From positions 62,001 through 126,000 of the forward strand of contig CAYTZH010000009.1 in assembly GCA_964442285.1 (NCBI GenBank): DNA of 64,000 nt, in the 5' to 3' direction. Below, piece by piece: positions 33,406-42,744 of the stretch. Made by a program: the position numbers and the translations under genes. The DNA comes from CAYTZH01 sp964442285 (lineage in GTDB: Bacteria > Myxococcota_A > UBA9160 > JAFDET01). Every line of letters starts with the position of its first letter. Position 1 is the stretch's first letter. The notes beneath the pieces were generated by a model, which was not told the origin of the DNA, ran no database searches, and saw only the letters and a program-made list of their open reading frames with translations.

Positions 33406-35990
33406 GCCGTCGCCACCGGGGCTTCCGCCTCACTTCCGACGTGAGACCCGCCGACGTCGACCTCCACGTGGAGGTCGATCCGGCCGCCGGTCGTCGTTTC
33501 AAGGGCCGGGTGGGGATCGAGCTCGACGTCGCGCGGCCCCAGGGCCACCTGGAGCTCCACGCCGTGGATCTCCGCGTGAACCGGGTGCAGCTTCGCGGCT
33601 CGGACGGAAGCGTGATGCGCGGGACCATCCAGCCGCGGCCCTCGCTCGAGACGCTGCTGTTCAGCTTCGCGTCGCCGGTTCCGGCGGGTCGCTCCCGCCT
33701 CGAGCTCTCGTTCTCGGGGACGCTGCGCAGCGACCTCCGCGGCCTGTACCTCGCCGTCGACGGCGAGCGCCGCTACGCGGTCACCCAGCTCGAGGCCACC
33801 GACGCGCGGCGCTTCTTCCCCTGCTTCGACGAGCCCGCCTTCAAGGCCCGCTTCCGGCTGGTGGTCACCACGGCGGGCGGGCACACGGTGGTCTCCAACG
33901 GACCGCTGGAGCGCGAGGAGTCGCTGCCGGACGGCCGCAAGACGGTCCACTTCGCGCGCACGCCGCCGCTCTCGACCTACCTGGTGGCCCTGGCGGTCGG
34001 CGCCTTCGAGTCCTCGGCGCCCGAGCGGGTGGGCGACACCGAGATCCGCGTCCGGCACGTGCCCGGGAAGGGCCACCTGACGGACTTCGCCCTGGAGACC
34101 GCGCGCGAGACCCTCGCCCGTCTCGAACGCTACTTCGACCTGCCCTACCCCTACGCGAAGCTCGACCTGGTGGCGGTCCCGGACTTCGAGGCCGGCGCCA
34201 TGGAGAATGCCGGCGCGGTCTTCTTCCGGGAGACCCTGCTGCTGACCGATTCCACCAGCGTCACGCTCGCCGAGAAGAAGCGGGTAGCGGAGGTGATCTG
34301 CCACGAGCTCGCCCACATGTGGTACGGCGACCTGGTCACCATGGCCTGGTGGGACGACCTGTGGCTGAACGAGGCCTTCGCCACCTGGATGGCCTTCCAC
34401 GTGGTCGACGACTGGCAGCCCGAGTGGCGCATGTGGCTCGACTTCCAGCACATGCGCGCGGCCGCCCTGGACCTCGACGCCCTGCGCAACACCCACCCCA
34501 TCTACGTGGACGTGGCCAGCCCCGAAGAGGCCACCGCGAACTTCGACCTGATCACCTACGAGAAGGGCGCCTCCGTGGTGCGCATGCTCGAGCGCTACCT
34601 GGGGGCGAGCGCCTTCCGCAAGGGCGTGCGCCGCTACATCCGTCGCCATCGCGAGGGCAACGCGGTGGCCGCCGACCTGTGGCGGGCGCTGGCGGAGGCC
34701 TCGGGCCAGGACGTGGCGCCGATCGTGCGCGCCTGGATCGAGCAGCCGGGCCATCCGCTGCTCGCGGTCCGCCGGGGTCGCGGGCGCAAGGGCCCCTGGC
34801 TCGAGCTGCGCCAGCAGCGCTTCCGGTCCCGCTCGGAGCGCGACGACGGCAGCCGCTGGCCCATCCCCTGGGTGGGCCGTCTGGGACGCGGACGCGGTCG
34901 CAGCAGCCGGCTGGAGCGACGGCTCGTGACCGGGGGCCGCGAGCGTCTCGACCTCGCCGCGGAGCCCGGCTTCGTCTACGCGAACGCCGACGAGGGGGGC
35001 TTCTTCCGTCCGGTGCATCCGGCCGACGAGCTCCGCGCTCTCGCGGGCGCCCGCCACGCGCTCTCGGCGGTCGAGCGCATGGGGCTCGTGCAGCACCAGT
35101 GGGCGGCGGTCCACGCCGGCCACGCCGAGCTCGAGGGCTTCCTCGAGCTGGTCGGAGCCTGGTCCGACGAGACCGACCCCGACGTGCTGGCCGCGATCCG
35201 CGGGCCGCTCGACTTCATCGACCGCCAGCTGGCCGCCGAGGCCGGCGCGCCGACGCGGGAGTCGTTCCACGCCTGGCTGATCGATCGCTTCGGCGGGTCC
35301 CTGCTGGAGCTCGGCTGGGATCCGGCCGACGGCGAGCCCGACGCCGTCCGCCTCCGCCGCGCCGAGGTCCTGGCGATCCTCGGCGGGATCGCCGGCTGGG
35401 AGCCGGTCCTCGAGGCCGCCGAGGGACGCTTCGAGGCCTTCCTCGACGACCGCGGCGCCCTCGACCCGAACCTCGCCGACCTGGTGGTGACCCTCGCCGC
35501 CCGCACGGCCGACACCACGCGCTGGCAGCGCCTGCGCGAGGCGGCGGAGAAGGCCGGCACGCCGCAGGAGCGCCGGCGCTTCCTCCTCGCCCTCGGCGAG
35601 GTGCGGGCGGCGCGGCTCGTGGACCGGGCGCTGAAGCTGACCCTCACCCCCGCCGTTCCCACCCAGGACGTGGTCTTCCTGCTGGTGCGCCTGCTCGGGA
35701 ACCCGTCGGCGCGGGAGGCCACCTGGGCGTTCGCGACCGGACGCTGGCCGAAGCTCTCGAAGCGGATGCCCTCGATGCTCGTCACCCGCTTCGTCGACGC
35801 CCTGCCGGCGCTCCAGACGGAGGCCTACCGGCGGGAGGTCCGCGACTTCTTCGACCGCCACCCCGTCCCGACCGCGACGCGCGCCCTGCGCCAGGCCAGC
35901 GAGCGCTTCCGACGCAACGCCGCCGTGCGCCAGCGCGGGGCCCCCGCCCTGCGGCGCTGGCTGTCCACCCAGGTGCTGCCGAACGCGTGA
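33402..35990 (+). CDS. M1 family zinc aminopeptidase
   Basis: An 862-residue aminopeptidase that removes N-terminal residues from peptides. The substrate-amine motif GAMEN is in DFEAGAMENAGAVFF near residue 266. The zinc site HExxH plus distal Glu is ICHELAHMWYGDLVT...DLWLNEAFATW near residues 303-325. The catalytic tyrosine lies in NFDLITYEKGASVVRML near 385. A long helical C-terminal domain follows. The TTG 33402 start overlaps the stop of a small upstream frame; an N-terminus in that frame cannot be excluded. The stop lies in a 14-bp tandem repeat. It precedes the ABC-class ATPase gene by 38 bases. Confidence 0.9.
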   Translation: MSRRHRGFRLTSDVRPADVDLHVEVDPAAGRRFKGRVGIELDVARPQGHLELHAVDLRVNRVQLRGSDGSVMRGTIQPRPSLETLLFSFASPVPAGRSRLELSFSGTLRSDLRGLYLAVDGERRYAVTQLEATDARRFFPCFDEPAFKARFRLVVTTAGGHTVVSNGPLEREESLPDGRKTVHFARTPPLSTYLVALAVGAFESSAPERVGDTEIRVRHVPGKGHLTDFALETARETLARLERYFDLPYPYAKLDLVAVPDFEAGAMENAGAVFFRETLLLTDSTSVTLAEKKRVAEVICHELAHMWYGDLVTMAWWDDLWLNEAFATWMAFHVVDDWQPEWRMWLDFQHMRAAALDLDALRNTHPIYVDVASPEEATANFDLITYEKGASVVRMLERYLGASAFRKGVRRYIRRHREGNAVAADLWRALAEASGQDVAPIVRAWIEQPGHPLLAVRRGRGRKGPWLELRQQRFRSRSERDDGSRWPIPWVGRLGRGRGRSSRLERRLVTGGRERLDLAAEPGFVYANADEGGFFRPVHPADELRALAGARHALSAVERMGLVQHQWAAVHAGHAELEGFLELVGAWSDETDPDVLAAIRGPLDFIDRQLAAEAGAPTRESFHAWLIDRFGGSLLELGWDPADGEPDAVRLRRAEVLAILGGIAGWEPVLEAAEGRFEAFLDDRGALDPNLADLVVTLAARTADTTRWQRLREAAEKAGTPQERRRFLLALGEVRAARLVDRALKLTLTPAVPTQDVVFLLVRLLGNPSAREATWAFATGRWPKLSKRMPSMLVTRFVDALPALQTEAYRREVRDFFDRHPVPTATRALRQASERFRRNAAVRQRGAPALRRWLSTQVLPNA

Positions 35991-36028
35991 GGGCGCGGGC
36001 GTGAGGGCGCGGGCGTGAGGGCGCGGGG
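35987..36028 (+). repeat. 14-bp tandem repeat, three copies, at an operon junction
   Basis: GTGAGGGCGCGGGC occurs at 35987, 36001 and (last base G) 36015. The first copy contains the aminopeptidase stop TGA, the last abuts ATG 36029 of the next gene. Each copy offers a GTGA start/stop overlap word, and GAGGGCG may serve as a weak ribosome site. Confidence 0.85.
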
Positions 36029-37783
36029 ATGAGATCCCAAGCCGAGCTGGAGCGCCTGCTCGCCCGCATCGACGGCCGCGGCTACGGCGCCTACAGGGAG
36101 CTGCGGGGCCCCTGGGCGCTGGACGGTGCGGTGCTTTGCGTCGACCGGGTCCAGGGCGACCCCTTCGCCGCGCCGTCGCGGGTGCGGCTGCGCCTTCCCA
36201 TGGAGCGCGCGGCGCTCCCGGAGGAGCTCTTCCGCGGGCCGGTGCGTCGGACGGCCGCCGAGGACTTCCTGGCCCGGGCGCTGGCCGAGCAGCTCCGGCG
36301 CGGACATCGGGGCGCCGGATCCGGCAAGAGCGGTCTCGTCCAGATCGACGTCGGGGGCCAGACGGTGCTCGAGCGGACGGCCATCCGGCTGGCGCCGGAC
36401 TTCGTCGAGGCCCGCCTCGAGGTCGGGCTTCCGGCGGCCGGGCGGCGCATCCTCGGCCGCGAGGCCCTTCGCCTGCTCTGCGGCGAGCTGCTCGCCGCCG
36501 CCGAGGGCGGTCTCCGCTGGGAGGCGCTCGACGGAGCGGCCGCGGTCGCCTTCGCCGACGCGGTGGAGAACCAGGAGGCCCTGCGGGCCCAGCTCGGCGG
36601 GCTCGGACTGGTGGCCTTCGTGGCCGATGGCGCCGTGCTGCCGCGTCGCAGTGGCGTGTCGGAGCTCCCGCTGGAGGCGGACGAGGCGGTGCCCTTCCGC
36701 TCGCCCGACTCCCTGCGCGTGGCGCTCGACCTGCCGCGGCCGGGGCCCGGGGGCGCGCGCCGGCTCTCGGGCATGGGGATTCCCGAGGGCGTCACCCTGA
36801 TCGTCGGCGGCGGCTACCACGGCAAGTCGACCCTCCTGGCCGCCCTCGAGCGCGCCGTCCATCCCCACGTGCCGGGCGACGGCCGGGACGTCGTGGCCAC
36901 CCGGGCCGACGCCGTGAAGATCCGCGCGGAGGACGGCCGCCGCGTGGAGCGCGTCGACATCCGGGCCTTCGTCGGCGCCCTGCCCGGCGGCCGCACCACC
37001 GAGGCGTTCTGCAGCGACGACGCCAGCGGCAGCACCAGCCAGGCGGCCGGCCTGGTGGAGGCCCTGGAGGCGGGCTCGCGCCTGCTGCTGGTGGACGAGG
37101 ACACGGCCGCGACGAACCTGATGGTCCGCGACGCGCGCATGCAGGAGCTGGTGGCGAAGCGGGACGAGCCGATCACCCCGCTGGTGGACCGGGTCCGCGA
37201 GCTCCGCGACCGCCTCGGCGTCTCGACGGTGCTGGTGATGGGCGGCTGCGGCGACTACTTCGAGGTGGCCGACACGGTGATCGCCATGAGGAGCTACCGG
37301 CCCGAGGTCGTCACGGACCGGGCGCGGGCGATCGCGGCCCGCCACGCCACGGGGCGTCGCCACGAGGCAGGCACGCCCCTCGCGCCGCCGCGTCCGCGGC
37401 TCCCCTCCGCCGAGAGCCTCGATCCCGCCCGCGGTCGCCGCCCGGTCAAGATCGTCGCGCGCGGCCGGGACGAGATCGAGTTCGGTCGCGAGCGGATCGA
37501 TCTCCGCGCCGTCGAGCAGATCGTCGACCCGAGCCAGGTCCGCGCCATCGGCGGCGCCCTGCGCTACGCCCGGGACCACCTCATGGGCGGCCGGTCCGTG
37601 GCCGAGATCCTCGACGCCCTGGAGGCGTTGCTGGAGGACGCCGGCATCGACGCCCTCGCTCCCGACCGGCGGGCCGGCGGCGAGGAGCATCCGGGCAACC
37701 TGGCCCGCCCGCGCCGCTTCGAGATCGCCGCCGCCTTGAACCGGCTGCGGACCCTGCGGGTCGCGTCTCAGTCGAGTCCGTAG
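36029..37783 (+). CDS. Predicted ATPase of the ABC class (PF09818 type)
   Basis: A 584-residue cytosolic protein. An N-terminal domain (about 1-240) with GYGAYRELRGPW is followed by an ABC-type ATPase. Walker A is VGGGYHGKSTLLAAL near residue 260, the signature-like SDDASGSTSQAAG near 333 and Walker B LLLVDEDTAATN near 355. It ends with helical ALRYARDHLMGGRSVAEILD. This standalone family, without a transporter, is widespread but functionally unknown; nucleic-acid association has been suggested for relatives. It converges with the TPR-metzincin gene with a 16-base overlap of the 3' ends. Confidence 0.88.
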   Translation: MRSQAELERLLARIDGRGYGAYRELRGPWALDGAVLCVDRVQGDPFAAPSRVRLRLPMERAALPEELFRGPVRRTAAEDFLARALAEQLRRGHRGAGSGKSGLVQIDVGGQTVLERTAIRLAPDFVEARLEVGLPAAGRRILGREALRLLCGELLAAAEGGLRWEALDGAAAVAFADAVENQEALRAQLGGLGLVAFVADGAVLPRRSGVSELPLEADEAVPFRSPDSLRVALDLPRPGPGGARRLSGMGIPEGVTLIVGGGYHGKSTLLAALERAVHPHVPGDGRDVVATRADAVKIRAEDGRRVERVDIRAFVGALPGGRTTEAFCSDDASGSTSQAAGLVEALEAGSRLLLVDEDTAATNLMVRDARMQELVAKRDEPITPLVDRVRELRDRLGVSTVLVMGGCGDYFEVADTVIAMRSYRPEVVTDRARAIAARHATGRRHEAGTPLAPPRPRLPSAESLDPARGRRPVKIVARGRDEIEFGRERIDLRAVEQIVDPSQVRAIGGALRYARDHLMGGRSVAEILDALEALLEDAGIDALAPDRRAGGEEHPGNLARPRRFEIAAALNRLRTLRVASQSSP

Positions 37784-39351
37784 CGGCGCCGGAGGTCGCG
37801 ACGGGCCCGCTCGGCCTGCTGCAGGGCCGCCCGTCCCCGCGCGGTGCGCGGGCCGTAGAGCACGCCCGCGCTCTCGAGGAGCACCGTGGCCTCCACGCGC
37901 CGCTCGACCCGCCACAGCAGGTCGGCCCCGAAGGCGCAGACATCGCCCAGGTGGGTGTCGAGGACGGCGGCGTCCAGCAGCAGCCGCGCACCGGCGACGC
38001 GCGACGAGCGGGCGGCGGCGAGCGCATCCTCGACGCCGAGCCGGCGCAGGGTCAGGTTCGTCTGCACCAGCGCCAGGTAGGCTTCGGCGAGCGCCTCGAG
38101 CTCGACGCGCGCGAACACGTTGGCCTCCCAGCCGCCCGGACCGAAGCTCCGCCCGCGCAGCACCCGCACGATCCCGGCGTTGGGCCGGTCCAGGGCCCAG
38201 GCCTCGCCGGACGGGTTCATCAACGACGCGATGTCCGGGTTCACGTGCATGGCGCCGAACAGGTGGAGGACCTCGTGGGTGAGGGTGTGGCTGCGCTCGA
38301 CCCCGGCGGGCAGCCGGGCGACGAGCCGGCGCCCCAGGAACTCCGCCAGGCCGAGCTGGTAGCGGCGGGCGCCGGGCGGGGCGGGACGCGCCGTCAGCAG
38401 CGCGATCACCCCCTCTCGCGGCTGCGGAGCGCCCGGAGAGCGCAGGGCCGCCAGCATGGGATCGAGCTCGCCCCGCCCGACCGGGGGGTCGAAGGCGCCC
38501 ATGGAGACGGGGGCGAACACGACGCCGAGGCTCCCGTCCAGGTCGGCGGTGAGCCGCTGCAGCAGCCAGCGGACCTGGAAGGCCCAGCCCTCGCGGGCGC
38601 GCAGGGACGCATCGGCCAGCACGTGGACCGGGACCCGCCGCCGCCGGGCGAAGTCCGGATCGAGGGCCTGGAGCGAGCGCCAGGCCTCCCGCGCCGAGAC
38701 GGGATCCCGGTCCCCCAGCCAGAGCGCCGCCTCGAGGTAGCCCGTCGCGCGGGCCGGGCGTCCGGCGCTCGCCGCGGCCCGCCCGACGGCCAGCAGCACC
38801 GCCGGATCGTAGGGGTGTGCCCGGAACGCCGCGACGAGACCGTCGGGATCCGCGGGGAGCGGACGCGGTGCCGGACCGGTGAGGGCGAGCAGGCGCGTGT
38901 GGGCCGCAAGGTGGCGCGGCGCGCTCTGCAGGGCCCGCCAGAGCAGGCCCTGCGCCTCCTCGGAACGACCTCGCGCCTCCAGGACGGCCGCCGCGACCTC
39001 GAGCACCTCTGCGTCCTCCGCTGCGCGCTCGCGGGCCTCGCCGATCCAGCGCTCGGCCTCGTCGAGGGCGCCGCGGGCCAGGGCCAACCGCGCGAGACCG
39101 ATCCGCCCGGCGACGGGATCGCTGCCCAGCGCCCGCCGGTAGCGACCTGCTGCAGTGTCGAGCTCGCCCCGGGCGCGAGCCGCGTCCGCGAGCTCGAGCA
39201 GCGGGCTCGGCGCGTCGGCGCGGGGCTCCGAAGACGGCGACGCGGAGGGGGCCGGGGCACTGGGGGCGGAGCCGGCGCAGGCGACGAGGAGGGCGAGCGC
39301 GGCCCGGGCAGCGAGGGCGGCGAGCGCCGCGGCCGCCGGGGCCGATCTCAG
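37768..39351 (-). CDS. TPR lipoprotein with a C-terminal metzincin-type zinc site
   Basis: A 527-residue protein. I place the start at CTG 39351, overlapping the sucA stop (CTGA). Only from there does the frame show a lipoprotein signal: AALAARAALALLVACAG with lipobox LVAC, Cys25. No ATG, GTG or TTG gives one. Residues 50-230 are TPR-like helix pairs (LELADAARARGELDTAAGRY). The C-terminal part has HTLTHEVLHLFGAMHVNP with H359-E360-H363-G366-H369 (HExxHxxGxxH) and Met378 in SLMNP as the Met-turn, the metzincin layout. The protein is probably anchored in the periplasm. The target is unknown. Confidence 0.72.
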   Translation of the reverse strand: MRSAPAAAALAALAARAALALLVACAGSAPSAPAPSASPSSEPRADAPSPLLELADAARARGELDTAAGRYRRALGSDPVAGRIGLARLALARGALDEAERWIGEARERAAEDAEVLEVAAAVLEARGRSEEAQGLLWRALQSAPRHLAAHTRLLALTGPAPRPLPADPDGLVAAFRAHPYDPAVLLAVGRAAASAGRPARATGYLEAALWLGDRDPVSAREAWRSLQALDPDFARRRRVPVHVLADASLRAREGWAFQVRWLLQRLTADLDGSLGVVFAPVSMGAFDPPVGRGELDPMLAALRSPGAPQPREGVIALLTARPAPPGARRYQLGLAEFLGRRLVARLPAGVERSHTLTHEVLHLFGAMHVNPDIASLMNPSGEAWALDRPNAGIVRVLRGRSFGPGGWEANVFARVELEALAEAYLALVQTNLTLRRLGVEDALAAARSSRVAGARLLLDAAVLDTHLGDVCAFGADLLWRVERRVEATVLLESAGVLYGPRTARGRAALQQAERARRDLRRRYGLD

Positions 39352-42254
39352 TGGCCGACCCCGTTGAAGGCGGCCTCGATGAGGTCCTGTTGCTCCCGGC
39401 GGTGGATGCGGCCCGACCCGGTAGCGGGGCTGGCCGCGGCGGTGCGTCCCGCGTAGGCGAGCTTCGACTCGGGCACCAGCACGTCCTGGATGCGGCCGAA
39501 CACGAAGCTCCAGGCGCCCATGTTGGCGGGCTCCTCCTGGCACCACACCACGCGCTCGACCCGCTCGTAGCGGCGGAGGATCCGGCTCAGCCGCTCCTCG
39601 GGCCAGGGGTAGAGCTGCTCCAGCCGGACGATGGCGACGCCCCCGGCGTCGTCCTCCCCGAAGCGCCGCTCGCGCTCCGCCAGGATGTCGTAGTAGACCT
39701 TGCCGCAGCAGAGGATCACCCGATCCACCTGCTCCGGCGCACGCGCGGCGAGGGCGTCGTCGATCACGGTCTGGAAGCGGCCCTGGGCGAAGTCCTCGAC
39801 CCGCGAGGTCGCCCGAGGCGCCCGCAGGAGGCTCTTCGGCGTGAAGATGACCATGGGCGCGCGGAAGGGACGCCGCATCTGCCGGCGCAGCACGTGGAAG
39901 TACTGGGCCGGCGTGGTGCAGTTGACCACGTAGAGGCCGTCCTCGGCGCACAGCTGGAGGAAGCGCTCCATGCGCGCGCTCGAGTGCTCGGGGCCCTGCC
40001 CCTCGTAGCCGTGGGGCAGCAGCATCACGAGGCCGCTCATGCGCTGCCACTTCACGTGGGCGCAGGTGATGAACTGGTCGATGATCACCTGGGCGCCGTT
40101 CACGAAGTCGCCGAACTGCGCCTCCCACAGGGTGAGCGTGGTGGGATCGGCCAGGCTGTAGCCGTACTCGAAGCCGAGCACCGCGGCCTCGGACAGGATG
40201 CTGTCGTAGACCTCGAAGCGGGCCTGGGTGGAGGTCAGGTGGTCCAGGGGCACGTACTCCTCGGCCGTCTTCTGGTCCACGATCGCGGCGTGACGATGGC
40301 TGAAGGTGCCCCGGGTCGAGTCCTGGCCCGAGAGCCGGACCGGCGTGCCCTCCACGACGAGGCTCCCGAAGGCGAGGGCCTCGCCCATGCCCCAGTCGAT
40401 GGCGGCGTTCTCGCTGATCACCTTGCGGCGGCGTTCGAGCAGGGGCACCAGCTTCGGGTGGACGTGGAAGCCGCTGGGGACCGCGCCCACGCCCTCGGCA
40501 ATCTGGGCCAGCTGCTCCACCGGCACCGACGTGTCCTCCTCCTCCTCGGGCGGCGTGCGGGTGAAGCCGGTCCAGGGCCCGCGGGGATCGTAGGGCTCGT
40601 CGGGTCCGGGCGGGTTCGACTCGACACCGCGCAGGGCCTCGTCGAGCTCGGCCTTGCGCTCCTCCTCCATGCGGGCCGCCTCGGCCACGTCGAGCACCTC
40701 GGCCTCGATGAGGCGGTCGGTGTAGAGCTTCCGCACCGACGGGCGACGGCGGATCTTCTCGTAGAGCAGCGGCTGGGTGAAGCTCGGCTCGTCGCCCTCG
40801 TTGTGACCGTGGCGCCGGTAGCAGACGAGCTCGATGACGACGTCCGAGAAGAAGCGCTGGCGGTAGTCGAGGGCCAGCCGTACGGCGTGGACCACGGCCT
40901 CGGGATCGTCGCCGTTTACGTGGAAGACGGGCGCCTGGACCATCTTCGCCACGTCGGTGCAGTAGAGGGTGGAGCGCGCCTCGTAGGGATTGGTGGTGAA
41001 ACCGATCTGATTGTTGACGACGGCGTGGATCGTGCCGCCGTTGCAGTAGCCCGCCACCTGCGAGAGGTTCAGCGTCTCGGCAACGATGCCCTGACCCGCG
41101 AAGGCGGCGTCGCCGTGGATGAGCAGCGGGATGATCGTGCGACCCTCCTCGTCGCCCGATCGCACCTGCTTGGCGCGCACCCGACCCTCGACCACCGGGT
41201 CGACCGCCTCCAGATGGGAGGGATTGGCGGTGAGCGAGAGGTGGACCCGCTGGCCCGAGCGCGTCACGCGATCGCTCGAGAAGCCCTTGTGGTACTTCAC
41301 GTCGCCCGAGCCGAACGGGCTCTCCACGTCCTCGATGTCCTCGAACTCCGAGAAGATCAGCTCGAGGGACTTGCCCATCACGTTGGAGAGCACGTTGAGC
41401 CGGCCCCGGTGGGCCATGCCGATCACGAACTCCCGGGCGCCCTGCTCCGCCCCGTACTCCACCGCCTCGTCCAGGAGCGGAATGAGCGACTCGGCGCCTT
41501 CGAGGGAGAAGCGCTTCTGGCCCAGGAACTTGGTGTGGAGGAAGCGCTCGAAGAGCTCCGCGGCGAACAGCTTCTCGAGCACGTGCAGGCGCGCCGCGCC
41601 GTCGAGCTCCGGAACGTTGCGATCCTGCTCCATGGTGCGGAGCAGCCAGGCCTTGCGGCCGGGGTCCTGCATGTGGGTGAACTCGACGCCCAGCGTGCCG
41701 CAGTAGGTATCCCGCAGCCGACCCAGGATCTCGTCGAGCGGCTGCACCGGGCCGCCGGGGAGGTCGCCCGTGATGAACTCGCGCCCGAGGTCGTCGTTGC
41801 CGAATCCGTAGTGCGCCGGGTCGAGCTCGGGGAAGTAGCTGGGCTGTCCGCCCAGCGGGTCGGTGTCGGCGACGCGGTGGCCGCGCGCCCGGTAGGAGTG
41901 GATGAGGCGCAGGACCCGGGCGTGCTTCTCGGCGTCCGGCCCGAGGTCGTGGCTCGGCGCCGCGGCGGCGGGCGCCGGGGACGGACGCGGGGCGGCGGCG
42001 GGCGCCGGGGACGGACGCGGGGCGGCGGGAGGGCGCGGTGCCCGAGTGGGGCGACCATCGCGGAAGACGCCCGACCAGCCCGGATGGACCGAGTCGGGAT
42101 CCACCTCGTAGCGGTGCTGGATCTCCTCGGCGAGCGCTGCGTTGAGGCCGAAGCTGGCGAGCTCCGTCTCGGTCGAACCCCCGGGGTCCGACCCTGGGCG
42201 GGTCCGAGGTCCCGGCGCCGGGTCCGCGGTTCCCGATCGCGTCTCGCGGGGCAT
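39348..42254 (-). CDS. sucA: 2-Oxoglutarate dehydrogenase E1 component
   Basis: A 968-residue thiamine-diphosphate enzyme of the TCA cycle. The N-terminal E2-binding helix has ELASFGLNAALAEEIQHRY. The E1 core has EFVIGMAHRGRLNVLSNVMG near 260, the ThDP motif GDAAFAGQGIVAETLNLS near 380, HAVVNNQIGFTTNP after it, and the transketolase-like half with RGTFSHRHAA and QFGDFVNGAQ. ATG 42254 is preferred over upstream in-frame GTG 42275 because GGGAGAAG lies just ahead of it. A Pro/Ala linker (residues about 78-108) contains a 30-bp duplication. The usual sucB partner is not adjacent; the next gene is the TPR-metzincin lipoprotein. Confidence 0.95.
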   Translation of the reverse strand: MPRETRSGTADPAPGPRTRPGSDPGGSTETELASFGLNAALAEEIQHRYEVDPDSVHPGWSGVFRDGRPTRAPRPPAAPRPSPAPAAAPRPSPAPAAAAPSHDLGPDAEKHARVLRLIHSYRARGHRVADTDPLGGQPSYFPELDPAHYGFGNDDLGREFITGDLPGGPVQPLDEILGRLRDTYCGTLGVEFTHMQDPGRKAWLLRTMEQDRNVPELDGAARLHVLEKLFAAELFERFLHTKFLGQKRFSLEGAESLIPLLDEAVEYGAEQGAREFVIGMAHRGRLNVLSNVMGKSLELIFSEFEDIEDVESPFGSGDVKYHKGFSSDRVTRSGQRVHLSLTANPSHLEAVDPVVEGRVRAKQVRSGDEEGRTIIPLLIHGDAAFAGQGIVAETLNLSQVAGYCNGGTIHAVVNNQIGFTTNPYEARSTLYCTDVAKMVQAPVFHVNGDDPEAVVHAVRLALDYRQRFFSDVVIELVCYRRHGHNEGDEPSFTQPLLYEKIRRRPSVRKLYTDRLIEAEVLDVAEAARMEEERKAELDEALRGVESNPPGPDEPYDPRGPWTGFTRTPPEEEEDTSVPVEQLAQIAEGVGAVPSGFHVHPKLVPLLERRRKVISENAAIDWGMGEALAFGSLVVEGTPVRLSGQDSTRGTFSHRHAAIVDQKTAEEYVPLDHLTSTQARFEVYDSILSEAAVLGFEYGYSLADPTTLTLWEAQFGDFVNGAQVIIDQFITCAHVKWQRMSGLVMLLPHGYEGQGPEHSSARMERFLQLCAEDGLYVVNCTTPAQYFHVLRRQMRRPFRAPMVIFTPKSLLRAPRATSRVEDFAQGRFQTVIDDALAARAPEQVDRVILCCGKVYYDILAERERRFGEDDAGGVAIVRLEQLYPWPEERLSRILRRYERVERVVWCQEEPANMGAWSFVFGRIQDVLVPESKLAYAGRTAAASPATGSGRIHRREQQDLIEAAFNGVGH
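41964..42025 (+). repeat. 30-bp tandem duplication in the SucA linker
   Basis: GGCGCCGGGGACGGACGCGG plus GGCGGCGGCG recurs with a period of 30 (41971 and 42001). On the minus strand it encodes the doubled Pro/Ala-rich PRPSPAPAAA linker behind the E2-binding segment of SucA. Confidence 0.8.
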
Positions 42255-42744
42255 GGCCACTTCTCCCTCACACAAATCGGGCGCAGCGAAATGCGCCGAT
42301 CATTAGCACGTATTCGGCAGGTGTGCGCCGAACTTCAACGCCGTCGAGAGGGTTGGACGCACGGGGAGCCGGAAACGTCACGCGGCAGGCCCGCAAGGGA
42401 AGGAATCGGCCCGCAAGGGAAGGGATCGGCCCGCAAGGGAAGGGATCGGCCCGCAAGGGAAGGAATCGGCCGCGCCGGGGCGGCCCGGCGACGCAGCGGG
42501 CGGAGTGGGGCGAGGCGGGCCCGGGGCTGCCGGGTTGCAACGAGACGCGAGCCGACGCGCCACCCGCTGGAACACCAGCTCGGCCCCCCCGGGCCCACCC
42601 CTTTGTACCGCTTTCGGCCCGGTCCGGATACTCCAATCGAGGCCGGGCGACGGATCGACGATCGGGCCCCTGCGTCGACACCGCGGCGACCCTTCGCGAC
42701 CCTGGGAGCCGCGGCGGGCCCGAGGGCCCCCGACGGAGGGAACC
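42255..42744. other. 490-base gene-free divergent region between sucA and the SDR gene
   Basis: No credible gene on either strand. The sucA side (42255-42370) holds the sucA ribosome site and an A/T-richer stretch around 42295-42345 where its promoter probably lies. The middle is a 20-bp tandem array. The right side is GC-rich without clear motifs until the GGAGGG ribosome site just before ATG 42745. Confidence 0.6.
42388..42467 (+). repeat. 20-bp tandem repeat, four copies
   Basis: GGCCCGCAAGGGAAGGAATC at 42388, 42408, 42428 and 42448; copies 2 and 3 have GGGATC in place of GGAATC, otherwise identical. It lies in the sucA/SDR intergenic region, about 130 bases upstream of sucA. Confidence 0.92.

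Noticed and set aside
30091..42467. CRISPR-like appearance of the short repeats
   Set aside because: Units are directly adjacent without spacers and no cas genes are present.
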